64,000 nt of DNA. It comes from Apoderus coryli (lineage: Eukaryota; Arthropoda; Insecta; Coleoptera; Attelabidae). The stretch spans positions 15,732,442 to 15,796,441 of the forward strand of contig OU452210.1 in the NCBI GenBank assembly GCA_911728435.2, read 5' to 3'. The translations under genes and the position numbers were made by a program. The notes below the pieces were generated by a model. It made no database searches, was not told the DNA's origin, and saw only the letters and a list, made by a program, of their open reading frames with translations. This document shows, piece by piece, positions 1 to 14,031 of the stretch. Every line of letters starts with the position of its first letter. The stretch's first letter is position 1.

Positions 1-3000
1 AAATTCAATCCTACCAAAGAATTTGAAAAATAGCCTTTAACATTTTTGTAAAAGTAACAACGAAATGTAAATTGCAAGAATTAAAGAATGTGTATGGGTG
101 AGCACATATAATTTTTCTTTGCAGCACATATCTTATAATGTGATGATGATCTTAAGACAAAACTTGTATCTATCATGATTAATTAAATAACGTCGTGACT
201 TAAATGTATTACTTTAGTCTTATGACCTGTATAGTCAGATTAAAAACAGAAATTAAAAGAATTTTTCTGCGGTACATCCCTATTGCGGATCTTTTTTGAA
301 AAATGTCTAAAAGAAAGGAAAAGTAAATGAAAACGCATTGAACAGTAATGGCACGGCAATATATAACGTTGGGTGTTTCTACTTTAGTGGGTGTATATTC
401 AATGAAATAAGGGTAATAGAGTCAGGGGAAGGTGAATTCAGAATCATGTTATTTACGAGCTTCTACAAATCTTCTATCGCTGAATAGGGAAAACCGTCCG
501 TCGCTGTTGGTACCAATCTTAATACCTAGAATAATTTATATCGATTAAAGTATTTTCGTTTGCATAGATATGATTTAAAAATTTATATATTTTTTTAATT
601 CCTTCTCATATTCACCATACCATCGAAAATTGCTTGCATGTAAACAGTATTGTTACATTTTTATTGATTTTTAGGGAAAATAAAACTGTAATTAATCATA
701 CATGATGTGTTAAGTATACATATGTATAGTGCATCCATTGCAGATAGTTAGTTAGTATTTCGAATGTTTTAAATACCTAGGCATTTTAAGCACATCAAAA
801 CATTTCAAATCAAATGGTTTGTAATATCATTTCTACTAATTTTACGATGTTCACTTTTTATTAGTATATTTAAAGTTGACTAAATTATAATATTCATTGA
901 ATGGATTTTACGGAAATACTGTACATGCGTCCGGCATGACATGGTTTTTAGAGTGTTGTCATCTCTCCTGCAATTTGTATGAAACTAAATGATTATTAAA
1001 AAGTTGATTTATTATTTAGTTTTATTGGAAATACATGGAAACTGTATCAGAAATTTATTCTTTAATTAAAATAATAGATAAACTAAATTGAATTTTAAGC
1101 TCTTCTGAGTACTGTATATTTTTCTTTTAATTGCAAAATGTAATTGTTCAAAACGTTTCCCTAGAATGTGGAATGCAAATGATTTTAATACGGAAAACGA
1201 GTTGAATCATTCTTGGAAACGATTACAATATTCCAAATTTGTTGACATCCTACTAGTTAAAGAATATATAGCTTATGTTATACAGGAGTTGTCAAGTGGA
1301 AATTATAAGCATTTAAATAAGTAAAATATACCTATACAACTTTGGAAAGCAGTTTTAACACTATCCATGTTGAAACTCGTGAGTGTCAAACCCTATAGGC
1401 ACCTCTATAACGTCGGGGACCGCCTCAAAAAAATGAAATTCTATATAATATGGTACTAGGGATCTGTAGGTATCAAATTTTGATTTTTTATGGAGGGGAA
1501 TTGCGATAGTCCAAGCATTTTGGAACAGCATATAAGTATAATTTAAACGACATGGATTTAATATTATAAACAAACATAAAAAAATGATGCACCGTTAAAA
1601 AATTTATCACTTTTATTTCCGACATAAAAATTAAATTCGTCTACATACGATTTGATAAAAAAGCTTTGCACAACATGTGCTATCCAAATCATCATCATCA
1701 TCACCGTCCTATATGGGATAATCGATTTTCGAAAAACAGCGGCGTTTCGTAAAATACGCGGTATTTTAAATATTTTATAAGTTGGAATATATTTATTCGT
1801 AGTTAAATCATAAATCAATGTTGATAACTGGTGGTAGTCTACTAATTCTACAAGGATTGTCGAATAAAATGCATACCTTGTCTAACTGATGTACTCTTCC
1901 AATGGTGATTGTATAAGACTGGCGAAATATGCATTTACCTTCAAAACATGATGTTTTTAAACATTACTATGAACGTAAAGATTGTGTTTGATATGTTTAC
2001 TTATAATAAATTTTAAATTGCAATAACAAATAATATATTCAATCACTAACGAGGGATCAGTTTGTCCTAAGTGCTTCTATACACATAAATTGACAGCCTA
2101 CATAGCATCTTGTCTATTAATGAATGTAATATGACCCTTTGTAAAAAATATATGATCTACCATTGTAGAAATCTATTTGCCACACATATAAATGTTATTA
2201 TTTTCAGGTAAAGCTCCGCTAGTAAACTGATATGATCGAATTCGTCAACTCAATCAAAACATATCCATTGAAATTAGGTAGGTACTTCAAAAAATTATGT
2301 TGTTGTGGATCAGCCATTCAAATTGTTGCTACTGAAATACGTGTTACGATTAACCGCATCAGATATTTCATTAAATTATGGGAATGTGTATGTGTGTGCG
2401 AGAGAGGTTAAACAAATAATGTTTGGTTGAAATCGCCGAAAGCTATCGAAATGCAAAGTTAGAAAATTCGCTAGCAGATGGCTAATCAAGTGCATTACTA
2501 TATAGAATTGAAAACTTTGATAAATAAAATAAATGGACTCTATATTTATTATACTGATGAGATAAACGTAGTAATAAAGTAATCCTTTATTTTCAAGGAA
2601 TATTCAAACAAACGTAGATAGAATATTTAGAGGTTTTAAGCAAGAATTTTGAGTTTAAACTCGTGTTTTTTTACTTGGGAAAATTAACCTAAATCACAAT
2701 AGTTACAATAACATAGTACGGGTAGGCAATCTTTAATATTGAAAGAATATTTAATCATCAATCTAATAAACTTTAATACAAAATAGTATATAGGTACATA
2801 TTAAAAGGAGAAATACGCTATTAAACACTTTTAAGCGTAATGCTCCAATATAAATCAAAATAAACACGAAAACCATTTTAATTATATTATTATTAAGCCG
2901 TGATAATATTAATTTGATGGACAGATTTAAGATACTTTAGCATATACATATAGGTACATATTATCCATTTGTGAAATATAAATGAAAATACAGACATGTA

Positions 3001-6000
3001 ATAATTAGTCTTTGGTGACATAAAGCTATTATATTATACTACTATTACTAAACGATATACCGAATGTCCGTTGTATATCAGTTATACATACAGTTATTTT
3101 GTAATAATAACGTAATGGACAGACTGTATATCGGTACAAATGACTGGTCAAATTATCATATGAATATTTTAAGAGTGTTTTTGAGGATTGGCATCCTACT
3201 GTGACTTCTGGCTTTTTAAATGTTATAACACTTTAATAATTGTTAATAAAATACTATACCTAATATGTTTCACCAGTCATCGGCATTCGTGTTATGATAT
3301 AGTTATTTCTTGCAGTGCCGTAGGCAAAATGAAAATTATTATTGGTAAGAGGGTTTAAATTATAAAGTATTATAACTCTTTCTACGATTATAGTACCCAA
3401 AATTCAAATAATATATTATTGTGGAAGTATACATTCAATATGTAGGTAATGTTTTTGAAATTACTTTTATGTAACGTAATGTTGTTTTCTTTTATTCATA
3501 TACTTATAAGTATAATATGTAATTCTCCTATTAGGAATGAAAAGATTTAGTTACTTCTAATATATAAATTCATCTTTTTTATGTTATATATTTATGTTAG
3601 GTGCGCTTTGAAAGGATATACTACCACACCTTATTCCTATTCTCAAATATACCTACCTACTCTAAGTTTGCGTTGGTGCTCAACACCTGTAGGTACCTAC
3701 CTGTAAAAACAAAATTGTCACGTTTTTCTCTGTAACAATGAGTCTAGTAATTTTGTGCACCCTGGTGATATTAAACAAATAGTTAGAACATACCTAACTT
3801 ATACACACCTGTTTACTATTAGTTGTTATCACAGTTAAAATAGTTAATATGCAATGGTTGTTATTGTGGGACTATCCTTAACAATATATGTCAAAACTAA
3901 TAAATTTTTAGATTATTATAGACAAATAATAAAGCGTTTATGTTACATGTTTACGGGATGTGATTTTTTTATTTAAATCTAATCTTAAAAATCCTACGAA
4001 AATTATTAGAAACAAAAACCATGTGCAAAGAATACACTGTAACTGTGTAGGTATATTGAAATATTTCTTGGTCAATTATTTTAAATTTTAAAAATAATCA
4101 AACCTTAAACAAAAGTCTGAAATGAAAATAAAGGAAAATAGGTACAGATACCTAATATCTCTATCTCATGTTGGAAGATTCATAAATAACAAAATATAAA
4201 ATTATGATCATTTTTATACCTGCCGAAAAGGTTATGTCTGGATACATAACTGGTCATTAATTTATTGAATGAATATCATGAGATATCTGTATAAATATTA
4301 AATATATGAACAGCATCGTACGTCGTAAAGCTGGTAACATTAAATAATTGAACTTGCCGTCATGAACTTGCCTGTACTGTGTGGATTTGAGATGGATTAA
4401 AACAATGTTTGTTATCCAGTATAACTAAAATATGAAAAAAATTAAAGTGTGTCAGCTGGCTAAAAATTCATCGTAGAACCAAATGATTCCATAATGTCCT
4501 TCCGTTGATTTCACTGTTAATTAACGTTTAAACAAACGAAATTGACACATTAAAGAAAATCATTATATTAAATCTGTTTATTTCAACAGATGTTTTATAG
4601 ATATGCTAATTATCAATATTGGGGTAAGGTAGGGCTAGTACTAATCATAGACAAGCACAATTAACAATTCATATCTGCTCTTGCAAGTTCACGAGAAAAA
4701 TATACAGTATTTTTTAAATAAATAAAGTAACCGAAAATAATAATAATAATCGCATTTCGTTATTCTTCTCTAAATTCTAGATGATAAACTTACAACTTTA
4801 AATTGTCTTCGTGTACGTATAGTATTTACAATAACATTATAAACCCAACAGGTTTAAAGGCAGCTAGCATGAGATATGAGATCGATTCAATAGCACAAAA
4901 TTGCAAATTTGCATTAATAACTGTTAGTATACAGCTTGTCAGTAAGACGTTTAACTTAGTAAGATGTTATTAACACGTTTAATAATACAAGAATCAAGAT
5001 CGTATGCAAGTACCTTGTACCTATAAGATGAAAATTTAAATATAAAATTGACACGATAGTTATTGTTGTAACATTAGTTCCATCTGACTGCATTCCTTAT
5101 TCTGAACTAAATATTTTTTGCAGTGGTTAAATGTAGTCAACCACACTATAAAACTTGTTGTTTATGGATTTTATCGAAAATATTGAATGTTTTTACAGTG
5201 TTGTACCTATTATTCGATTTGCTGTCAATTGCCACTTCACTTAGAAAATTTATCCTATTCAAGTTTTCATATATTTATTTTCCTTGAAATTCAGTGCTGG
5301 TCTATAAAAAAACAAGGACAGGACACCATGGCATGATGTGAACTCACACGATCAGAAATCCTTTTAGCACAATTTATGTGAAACGCAGAACATACTTCTG
5401 CTCTTTTATCTAACTGAGCACCGCAAGCAATGTATTTATCAAGATTTCGTTTTAAAACAAGAACAGAAATAATGCTGACCTTTAGTCAACATTCCTGTGC
5501 TGAGAAATTCACAAAACTTTCTGATATAAGACTTGAAAGATGTGAGACACTGTTTATTTGAGATATTTATAGATCAGGCGAAAATGTCAGTAAAAGAAAA
5601 TTAGAAGAAAAGCAGTATCGGGCGGTTTGTATATTTAATAAATTTTAATAAAAAACTGGTAAAAATCAACATTCCGATTTTTTAAATGAATTTAGTCGTA
5701 CCTACAAACAAAAAATGCGGCTAGTTGCATTTTTTGTGTTACGAACTAAACAGGTAGAAATACAGAGATAAGAAGCAAATAATGTTATTGATGAAATCAA
5801 CACGAGTTAAAATGGAACTTGGACAGACACAGCAGAATCAGCCTTCTCGCTGGGCTTTTTCTTTGCTTTGAGGCAGTTCAACTACTGCCCACACAAAATT
5901 ATTTCAGTGTAGGTTGATTAGTCAGTCTTACATGATATGAAACCGCTATGTCTATGGTCTCTCTGCATCGGCGGCTTTTTATTTATTTTATTTTTATGTT

Positions 6001-8830
6001 CTTAGAAAAAAATTACCGAATGGCGCCAAAATTCTTACCTCACATGCATAAAGTATGTTATTTAGTAAATACTTGATATTTCTATGTCAAATATACACTA
6101 AAAGAAACATTACTACAAACATAAAAGAAGCGTATTCGAGAAATTATCTGCTATTCTAAGAAAATGACTAAAAAACCTTCTCTCACATGCAAAATGTTGG
6201 TCTTGCTACATGTGCTAACGAGTACGTATATTATGTTTATATAATTCTGTCATATTTTTTAAAAGATTTTTTTTTTAATTTGGATAGAGTCAATAATTAA
6301 AATCCACTTGTACTCCAGGGAGGTTAATTTGTGAATAATATTCGTCAGGATCAGCGTTCTGCTAGACAACAGGGGCTCATATTTTGCGATGAATTTTTGA
6401 AGTCATAACGTATAACCCAACCCAAATGTTTATACTTAGCATTTGATCACCTTCTGTAGATATTTTTGCAATATGAACATAATGCTGCGTCTGTTTGGAG
6501 ACATAAGGAAGAAATCATGTTTATTTATTGTCGATTCTAAATCTACTCTGGTACTGAACAAGTCTTTACAGACAACAACACTACATCAAACCAATGTATT
6601 TGTTGTGCTTATTCACTATAATACTCATTAGCACCAAAACTGCATACATAGGTACGTACTATGTTCAAAGAGATAATAAAAATTCCTATAAGATGGTGTT
6701 TAAATCACCCATGTTCAAAGCTTTCATGCAGGGAAAATCCAAAACTAGTTAAACATCATCGATGTTATAGGTATTCAACATGTGTACAACTATTGTTTTC
6801 AATACTTTTTCACACTTTCATTTTGCAATGCATATACATACATACCAGGTCACTAAATAGGTACTCACAGTTAATTTTTGATAAATAAGTTTAAACCAAA
6901 TTTCCGTCTTTATTCAAATCGTTACTAGGCACCTATTTAAAATGTTTGAAAAAGCAGAAATATTGCCCGTATATCAGGAAAATTAACAGTGGTTGTTCGT
7001 AACTTTAACGTGACTTTTACAATGTGACATAATAGGTAGATGATATATGTATTATAAATAAATCCTTTGAAAATAAGGAGAATAATAAAAAGACATTACC
7101 TAGCTGTTTAGAAAATAATAATAATAACGTACGCATGCATTGTAATGAGAACATATTTTGTTAAGTGGGTTTTATGTTGGGTTGGGTTCTGTATTCACTT
7201 AATAAACATCTGGCAGATACAGCATCTGAAAAAATTTGCAATTCTGTTACAGTTCCTTTTTACATTGTAATCTGGTATAATGCATAAAATTATTAGTCGT
7301 ATATGAGAATTTCAAATTCCTTTTGATGGAAATGAATAACATTGTAAATATTCTAGTCTATCAGCTTCTGTTCGCCACAAGGAAGTCTTCTTAGACCTCA
7401 TAAAACGTTATTAATAATGCAGGGATAAATTCAAATACTTCTAAAACTGTTCCATTATGAATTCAAATACGCAGCTGGAAAAATCCTAAATACAATTAAT
7501 GGAAAAGCGTAGACGTGTTAGTTTACCTCCACATAATTTATTTAGGTGTTATTTGTTTTACTTCTATTTTAAATATTATTGCAATTAATTTAATGTTTAA
7601 TTTTCTAAATAAATGGAAAAACTAACAATATTAAATTTAAATTGGAATTGGGTTAAATTCCAACCATGAATATATGTTTTCTATTTAATGAAAACTCTGA
7701 TTTTTATTCACATAGGTATATGGGGATTCCATATAATGTTTAACATATTTATCGTACTGTGAAAATGCTGGCTGACCAATCATGATTTAAATAGGTCAAT
7801 TTGTTGGAGGTACAACAAAAAACATTTATTGCGCCAAATGACTCATAAATGGAAATCTTGAAAGGGTATTCGATTAGAACAAATATATGAGCGAACCAGG
7901 TTACAATTCTAAATTGGTGTAAATAAATTGGACACATTGTACATTTTTCATAATACTTCTTAGCCATAAATAACGATAATAAGGCGCCCACCATATTTTA
8001 TAGAAATTAAATTATAAGTAGACGATAAAATAATAAAAATATTTCAAGTATACCTTCTTAACTTGTGTTGATAGAATTATGCCATGTTGGTAGTAGAATT
8101 AGGTACAATGCTTTTTATTGAATTCTTGCAACTTTTAGTTAGTTCCCACCTATATGAATGTTACACACAAGTAATTCTAGGAATTATTTTGGAATGGATT
8201 TCTCAAGTGGTATTAAGCTTACTATAGAGAGTTTCATCATTAACGGTCAATCTCTGTCCCAATAAGTGTCACTCGTGTGCTTATAATATTATGGCATACC
8301 TACTGTCAGTGACATTTATACAGCCTATCTTTTGAAAGGTGTAGTGATACAATTTCTTAACAGTAATTATTTTTTTAAATATAATTTGCGGCATTCCTGT
8401 ATTTCTTAAATTGCGATTCCATCCATTTTCTAAAATGTACCTAATAGATGTGCCTTTAATCAATGCAAGCCGAAGAAAAATTAACCCAAAATATTAACAA
8501 GACCAATATTTGAAATTTAAATTTCGAATCTATTAAAATATCTCGATTCTCGAACCATGGCGAACGTAAACCTGAACTCTAAGACCAGAATAACTTTAAA
8601 GGCTTTATAAATCGTTCAAGCAATTAATACTGGGTTGTACAATTAAGCAAAATCAAATTCGGTTTAATGTTTTTTGGGAGTTAATTGTTGTAAAAGCTTT
8701 ACATCAATAATTATTGCGACGAAATAAAAACTCACATCGATATTAAAAATTCATTGTATGAAACCACCCAAGTTGTTAAATTAATCCCAATTAATTATTT
8801 AAAGATAAATAACAATTTTTCTTTTAACGA
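1..8830. other. Gene-free AT-rich stretch
   Basis: No open reading frame here resembles a known protein, and no chain of exons with matching splice phases was found. Long ORFs are short and low-complexity, as expected by chance in such AT-rich DNA. It could be intergenic sequence or intron of the agrin-like gene on the minus strand to the right. Confidence 0.6.
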
Positions 8831-8838
8831 GAAAGAAA

Positions 8839-9126
8839 TCAAGTTGTAGATTGGACATACAGGGAAGGGCTTACGATAACTGCTGAAATATCAACTCTAT
8901 TAGGGTTCAGGAGCCGAAGAATACTGGGAAAATATACACAGGCCGGAACCCGGAACACCTTTATAGGAAGACCGTGCCCAAAAAAACTGGTCATGCACCA
9001 GTAAAAGAATTCCTGTATAAAATTGGACTGTTTAACAAACCTTAGTGCAGAGATCAAGCAACAAGGCGTTGAATCATAGAAGGTAAACGCTAGAAGACCC
9101 GGAAATGTTGCTGGGATACCGGACAA
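8839..9126 (+). mobile_element. Possible degraded non-LTR retrotransposon tail
   Basis: This patch is richer in GC than its surroundings. Read in plus-strand frames broken by several stops and shifts, it gives pieces such as TGHAPVKEFLYKIGLFNKP followed by CRDQATRR. They loosely recall the segment after RNase H in jockey-like elements (a TGH...LxxIGL...C pattern). No intact domain survives. The minus-strand ORF through the same bases (95 codons) looks like its antisense shadow. The match is weak and rests on pattern memory only. Confidence 0.3.
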
Positions 9127-9129
9127 TAC

Positions 9130-12100
9130 TACTAGTAGATCAGTCGGGTCATGAAAAAGTACACCGCAGTATATTCTATTTTAATTCAATAACTTATTTC
9201 AAGCTAGTAAGCGCCGTCAAAATATGGATAATAACTTTAAATTTATTCACATTTTATTGACTATTGAATTCAAATTTAGATAACATTATCCATTACCTAC
9301 ACAAAATAAATTTCTAAATAGCACAGTTATGTTTATTAACCTCCACACGATTATAAATAATTAACACAACTAAGTATATTAGTCAAGAGATTGGTATTTA
9401 TTATCATATCTTTAACTAGTTTTACTGTTTTACACTTGCATGATGTAGTGTGTCATTTTTGTTTTCAGAAATGTAAAAATTATTTAAATTGTTTCTTGGC
9501 AATGCACATAAATATGGCTACTGTCGCCTAAAGACAAGTGACTCAGAAGATCAAAACAAAGTGGTTTTAAAAGAAATTATCTTTGATTTTAAATTATTAT
9601 ACATATTTTGTAATTTGCACAGTTGTATTTTATTATTCCTACTTACCAGACAGGACAGTTGTAGATTCTTGATGCTTAAAATTTGGTTTCATTTTTAATT
9701 AGAACAAGTACTGCCGGTTTATCCTGAATGTAAATGAACAAGAACACTCAAAACACTCTCTACTCATTACGGGACTGTGAATTGTGTAGCCTCTACAATA
9801 ATATGGAGTCTAGCATTTATTGTTAATTTATATACGTTAATAGTACGTTTAGTTAACAACATGCTCTATGTGGATTTTAGGGTTGTAAATTTTATTTTAA
9901 TTACAGCTATACGAATTAGATTATATGGCAAATAGCCAATCCATCATCAACTTAATTTTATAAACTAAAATATTGGCATGTGCCGCGTATATGATAATGA
10001 TTTTCAAAACTTTCATATCCAACTGTTTAGGAGCAATTTTAATTCGATCATTTGAACAACTTTTTGTTAGTGTTTATTTGTTTAACATTGCCTTTGGAAT
10101 TTCATGTTATGAAAACAAATGATTTAACAACTTGAGATATGTAATGGTATTCTGAATCAATTTTTAGTACTTTCGCCTGCGAATCTCGAACAAGCAGTAG
10201 ATACTGGATGACGATGACGGTTATTTTATGGCGTTCGTATCCAAGATAATACCTATACATATTTTCAACTAACGACGACGCTGGTTAAGAACTCTATTAG
10301 AACGTTAACACAGCATTTAACTTATAGTTAGTGGTCGTCTGGGAGTTTGCAACCGCTGATAACATTTACAACTATTTAACAAACTTGCAAAAACACGCCA
10401 CTTGCCACCGACAATTACCCTATTAAAATTGCAACAAGGAAGTTAAATAGTCTTTATTTCTTAAACACAGATACTACTTAATTCATAATAAGTATTGTTT
10501 ATTTAACTTGAAATTAGATTCAATACAAGAGAAATATAATTGTATCAGAGTTATTTGCTGGAAACAAAACTGTAGGTACCTATACAATAAATAACGAACT
10601 GATAAAATCTCAACACGTAAATGCTGGACATTTCAGAGAGTTTGAAAAACAACTGGTAAAAGTTATAATGACTTCACAAACTACCCAATTTTGCTATATG
10701 AAGTAATGAGCTTGATGTGGGATGTACAGGTGAAAACACCTTCGTAAGATCAAGGCGATTTTATACAAGGTGAAACTAATTAAATGTTATAATCTTTTGC
10801 TTAAGTTTGACAATCTGAAAGTGAAGACTTTGTGATAGAACCTCGTATATAATTATTTCAATTAACTCTTTAATAAAGACTATTGAATGTTATAACAAAA
10901 AAAACTATAAAACACAAAATAGTATATGTAAACATTACAAGTATAAGTATTTTTAAGCATTATAGCAAAATATGTAGTGCCATAAAATATAACAATTAGT
11001 TTTCTTGTTTATGACCTGCCTCAAGTAAGAGCTAATATAATATAGGTGCTTACGACTTCAGAAAAATGCCAAATGTAGGTATATGTAGTGGTTTTTACCT
11101 TTTGCGTGTTAGGCTATATACAAATAAGCATAAGGAATTATATTAAATAGAAAAAGCAATTATTATTCAAAAAATCTTAAGATTGAATTTATGTTTTAAT
11201 TATTGGGCGAGAATACCTATTAAATTTACAACCAGTTTAAAACCTATAAAACATGGTTGCATTTAAATGGGGCATTTAAAAATTACTTCAAACTAAATTT
11301 TACAAAACTCTTGTATATCTTTTGAAATGCTGTCATTAATAATGATCGAAGGGAGTATAATTTTCAAATTAATTCAAAATTTGTTAAGTCCAATACTGCA
11401 TCCGGATTGTTTTCTCGAACATTGTACCAATGTTTTATGTTTCATACTAAAGAATATATGTTTAAAGAGTCAATAAAGTCATAACAAGTGTTATATTTCA
11501 ACTATGAATTACCCATATAGGTGTAACTCTGTGTCATGTTATGGAAAGGCATACCTATATGAACAATGAACAGAGTCACGCCTATAAAACTTTTAAATGA
11601 AGAAGTTTTAGGAGTCAATTTTTAACTAAATATTATCGTAAAATCTTTTTATTTTTGTTTTATTTGACAAAGGAAATTATTTATAACTCTAGGTTTATTA
11701 AAGTTAAAAGCTTTTATATGAAGACGGGATATTTTTATTTTTCTTGTTAGCAGTATACCTACCTATTACTATTGAGCTAGCAAACCTAAAGTATCATGGT
11801 CATAATCTAAATTTAATGATAATTCCATGTATCCAAAAGAGTTGAAGAATGAATTTTTGATCCAATTAAGCGTTCGCCTACTACAATACGCCGAATATTT
11901 AAAGCATATAATATAAAGACTTGAATGTAAAATTTATAAAACACTTCTAAAATAGCGTTAACTACGTTTTAAAAAAAACTTTTATCATGCCCATTCCACA
12001 GTTACGCTTTGTGTTCAATTATTAGAAAATAAAAAAGAGGTAATAGTCATGAATATTAAATAAGGCAATTGGGATTTTAAAATCTGAATTAATTAATCTA

Positions 12101-13737
12101 CACCCGCGGTTAACTGCATATACCTATGCGTTTAAAAATGGATTCTGTTTAAACAAAGATTAAAATTCTATTATTAATATTTAACGTAGAAATAAAAGTT
12201 ATTTTTTGATTAAACAATCTTCTAATGACTCGATTCGGTTTAGATTAATTACAAATTAGTTAAAAAAATTAAATTAAATTAAATAAAACCGACTAAACTT
12301 CAACGATTTGATTTTGAATGATACTTTCACAAAATTAAATCAATTTTTATTTTATTTCATTTCATTAGAAAAACCGTAGGTTATAGAGAAATCACGTATG
12401 TTCCATAAAAGGAGATTTTGTATTAAAAATTTTAGCATTAAAATACAACAACACCTAATTTTCTAAATTATTATAATCAACTGTTTTAGATGCCTGTAAG
12501 GCATCATCATTACAAACAAGTACATATGAAATTATCATTTTCAACACTTTAGGCCATACTTACCTATTATGCTAAAACGAGAAAATTGCAAATATGTAGT
12601 TGTATTAAACATAAAACATTTTTATTTATTTAATTCTGATAAGATCGATTGAAAGAAATATTACGAAACGTAGACGAGGGTAAGTTAAAGAGTCGAGTAA
12701 AAGTTTCATTTTACACGATGAATTACGATAACAAAATTGTACCTTCAAAGGGTGTAGCCTTCTTTTTTATATTTATTTATATTTGTCCTCATTTCTCTTC
12801 TCGAAGGTGTGTGTTCAACAAATAACAGGATTTTTTTTTCTTGACCAGACCAATAAAACCAATTAAAAAATTCTCGGTATTAATAATAATTGAACTAAAA
12901 GAAAACAGAAAAAATCCATAACTGATAAATAGATCTAAAGGCTAGCTTTTTTAGAAAGAGACTGTGGCCTGTGTGTACTTAAATATATTAGGGTCTCTTG
13001 CTTGTGGTTGAATAGAATAAAAAACTGGGGAAAAAATATACTTTGCTGACTTGCCAGAGAAAAGTTCGACATGAAACTCGGCAGCAATAAATTTTTCACA
13101 TGTTCGCTAGTACGCATATTGAAAAGTAAACAATACAAAACATAAATAAACGATCTTTCGTAGGCGTTTGTAAATTGGCTTATATATGTATAGTGTTATT
13201 TAGTAAACAAATTATAATTTTGCCAAGTAAACAATACACTTTTCTACACTGTTGGTTATACAACTCATTTTGCATATTGTTAGAGATTCTATGTTGTGGA
13301 AAGTAGGTACAATATTTAAGCAGCAGGGTTTATATTTTACATAGGTGTACTACGGGGTACACATATATTTATATTTTCCTTATACCTTATATAGATATAC
13401 ATAAAAAGTTTTCCCAACGTAACTTTGCTGGTTGGGAAATGTGAAATATCTGCTGCATGCGGTTTAAAGAATTCGTACACTACAGAATTAAATATTTCAA
13501 ATTTTTATATTACTCTTCATCAAAGCCTGTTGTATAAATATAAAATATTAGGCAAACAAAGTAAATGTGCAAAAAGAAATAAATATTCATTTCCACATGC
13601 CAGGAATTACACGATTATACAAAGCTTTCAAAGCAATTAATTTAGTTCGAAAATTCTGGACTAAGATGTGGAAATTGCGGTATCATTTTACTTCTGTTTT
13701 GAATTTGTGCCCTAAAGTACATAGATATACATATCTA
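9130..13737. other. Gene-free AT-rich stretch
   Basis: No recognisable coding sequence, RNA gene or terminal repeats were found. The stretch contains AAATT-type simple sequence around 12240-12290. Confidence 0.55.
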
Positions 13738-14031
13738 CAGGGTGTTTCATTAACAACAGTTATCTGGAGATACTATACGGGTTAAATAATGATGATGATG
13801 CCTTATCCAAATGTTGATGGTTTAGGAAATACTCAGGGTGATCAAAGTTATTATTTTATTTGGGTGGTTTATCAGTATTCATGTGCTTCTTGGGCTATCG
13901 ACTTCCAAATTGGCAGCTTTATGTTTTTGGTATGAAACCAATGGACATTTTTATTTTTTTTACATCATCATCATTATTTGAACCGCAGTATCTCCAGTTA
14001 ACGGTTCACCCATTGTTAATGAAACACCCTG
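13738..14031. mobile_element. MITE with long TIRs and TA flanks
   Basis: The left end CAGGGTGTTTCATTAACAA is repeated inverted at the right end. Similarity of the two arms continues imperfectly for about 60 bp, through a GGAGATACT block, into ATGATGATGATG on the left and CATCATCATCAT on the right. Both ends are flanked by TA (13736-13737 and 14032-14033), the target duplication typical of Tc1/mariner-type elements. At 294 bp there is no room for a transposase, so this is a non-autonomous element. The ORF of 75 codons that crosses it is incidental. Confidence 0.75.
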
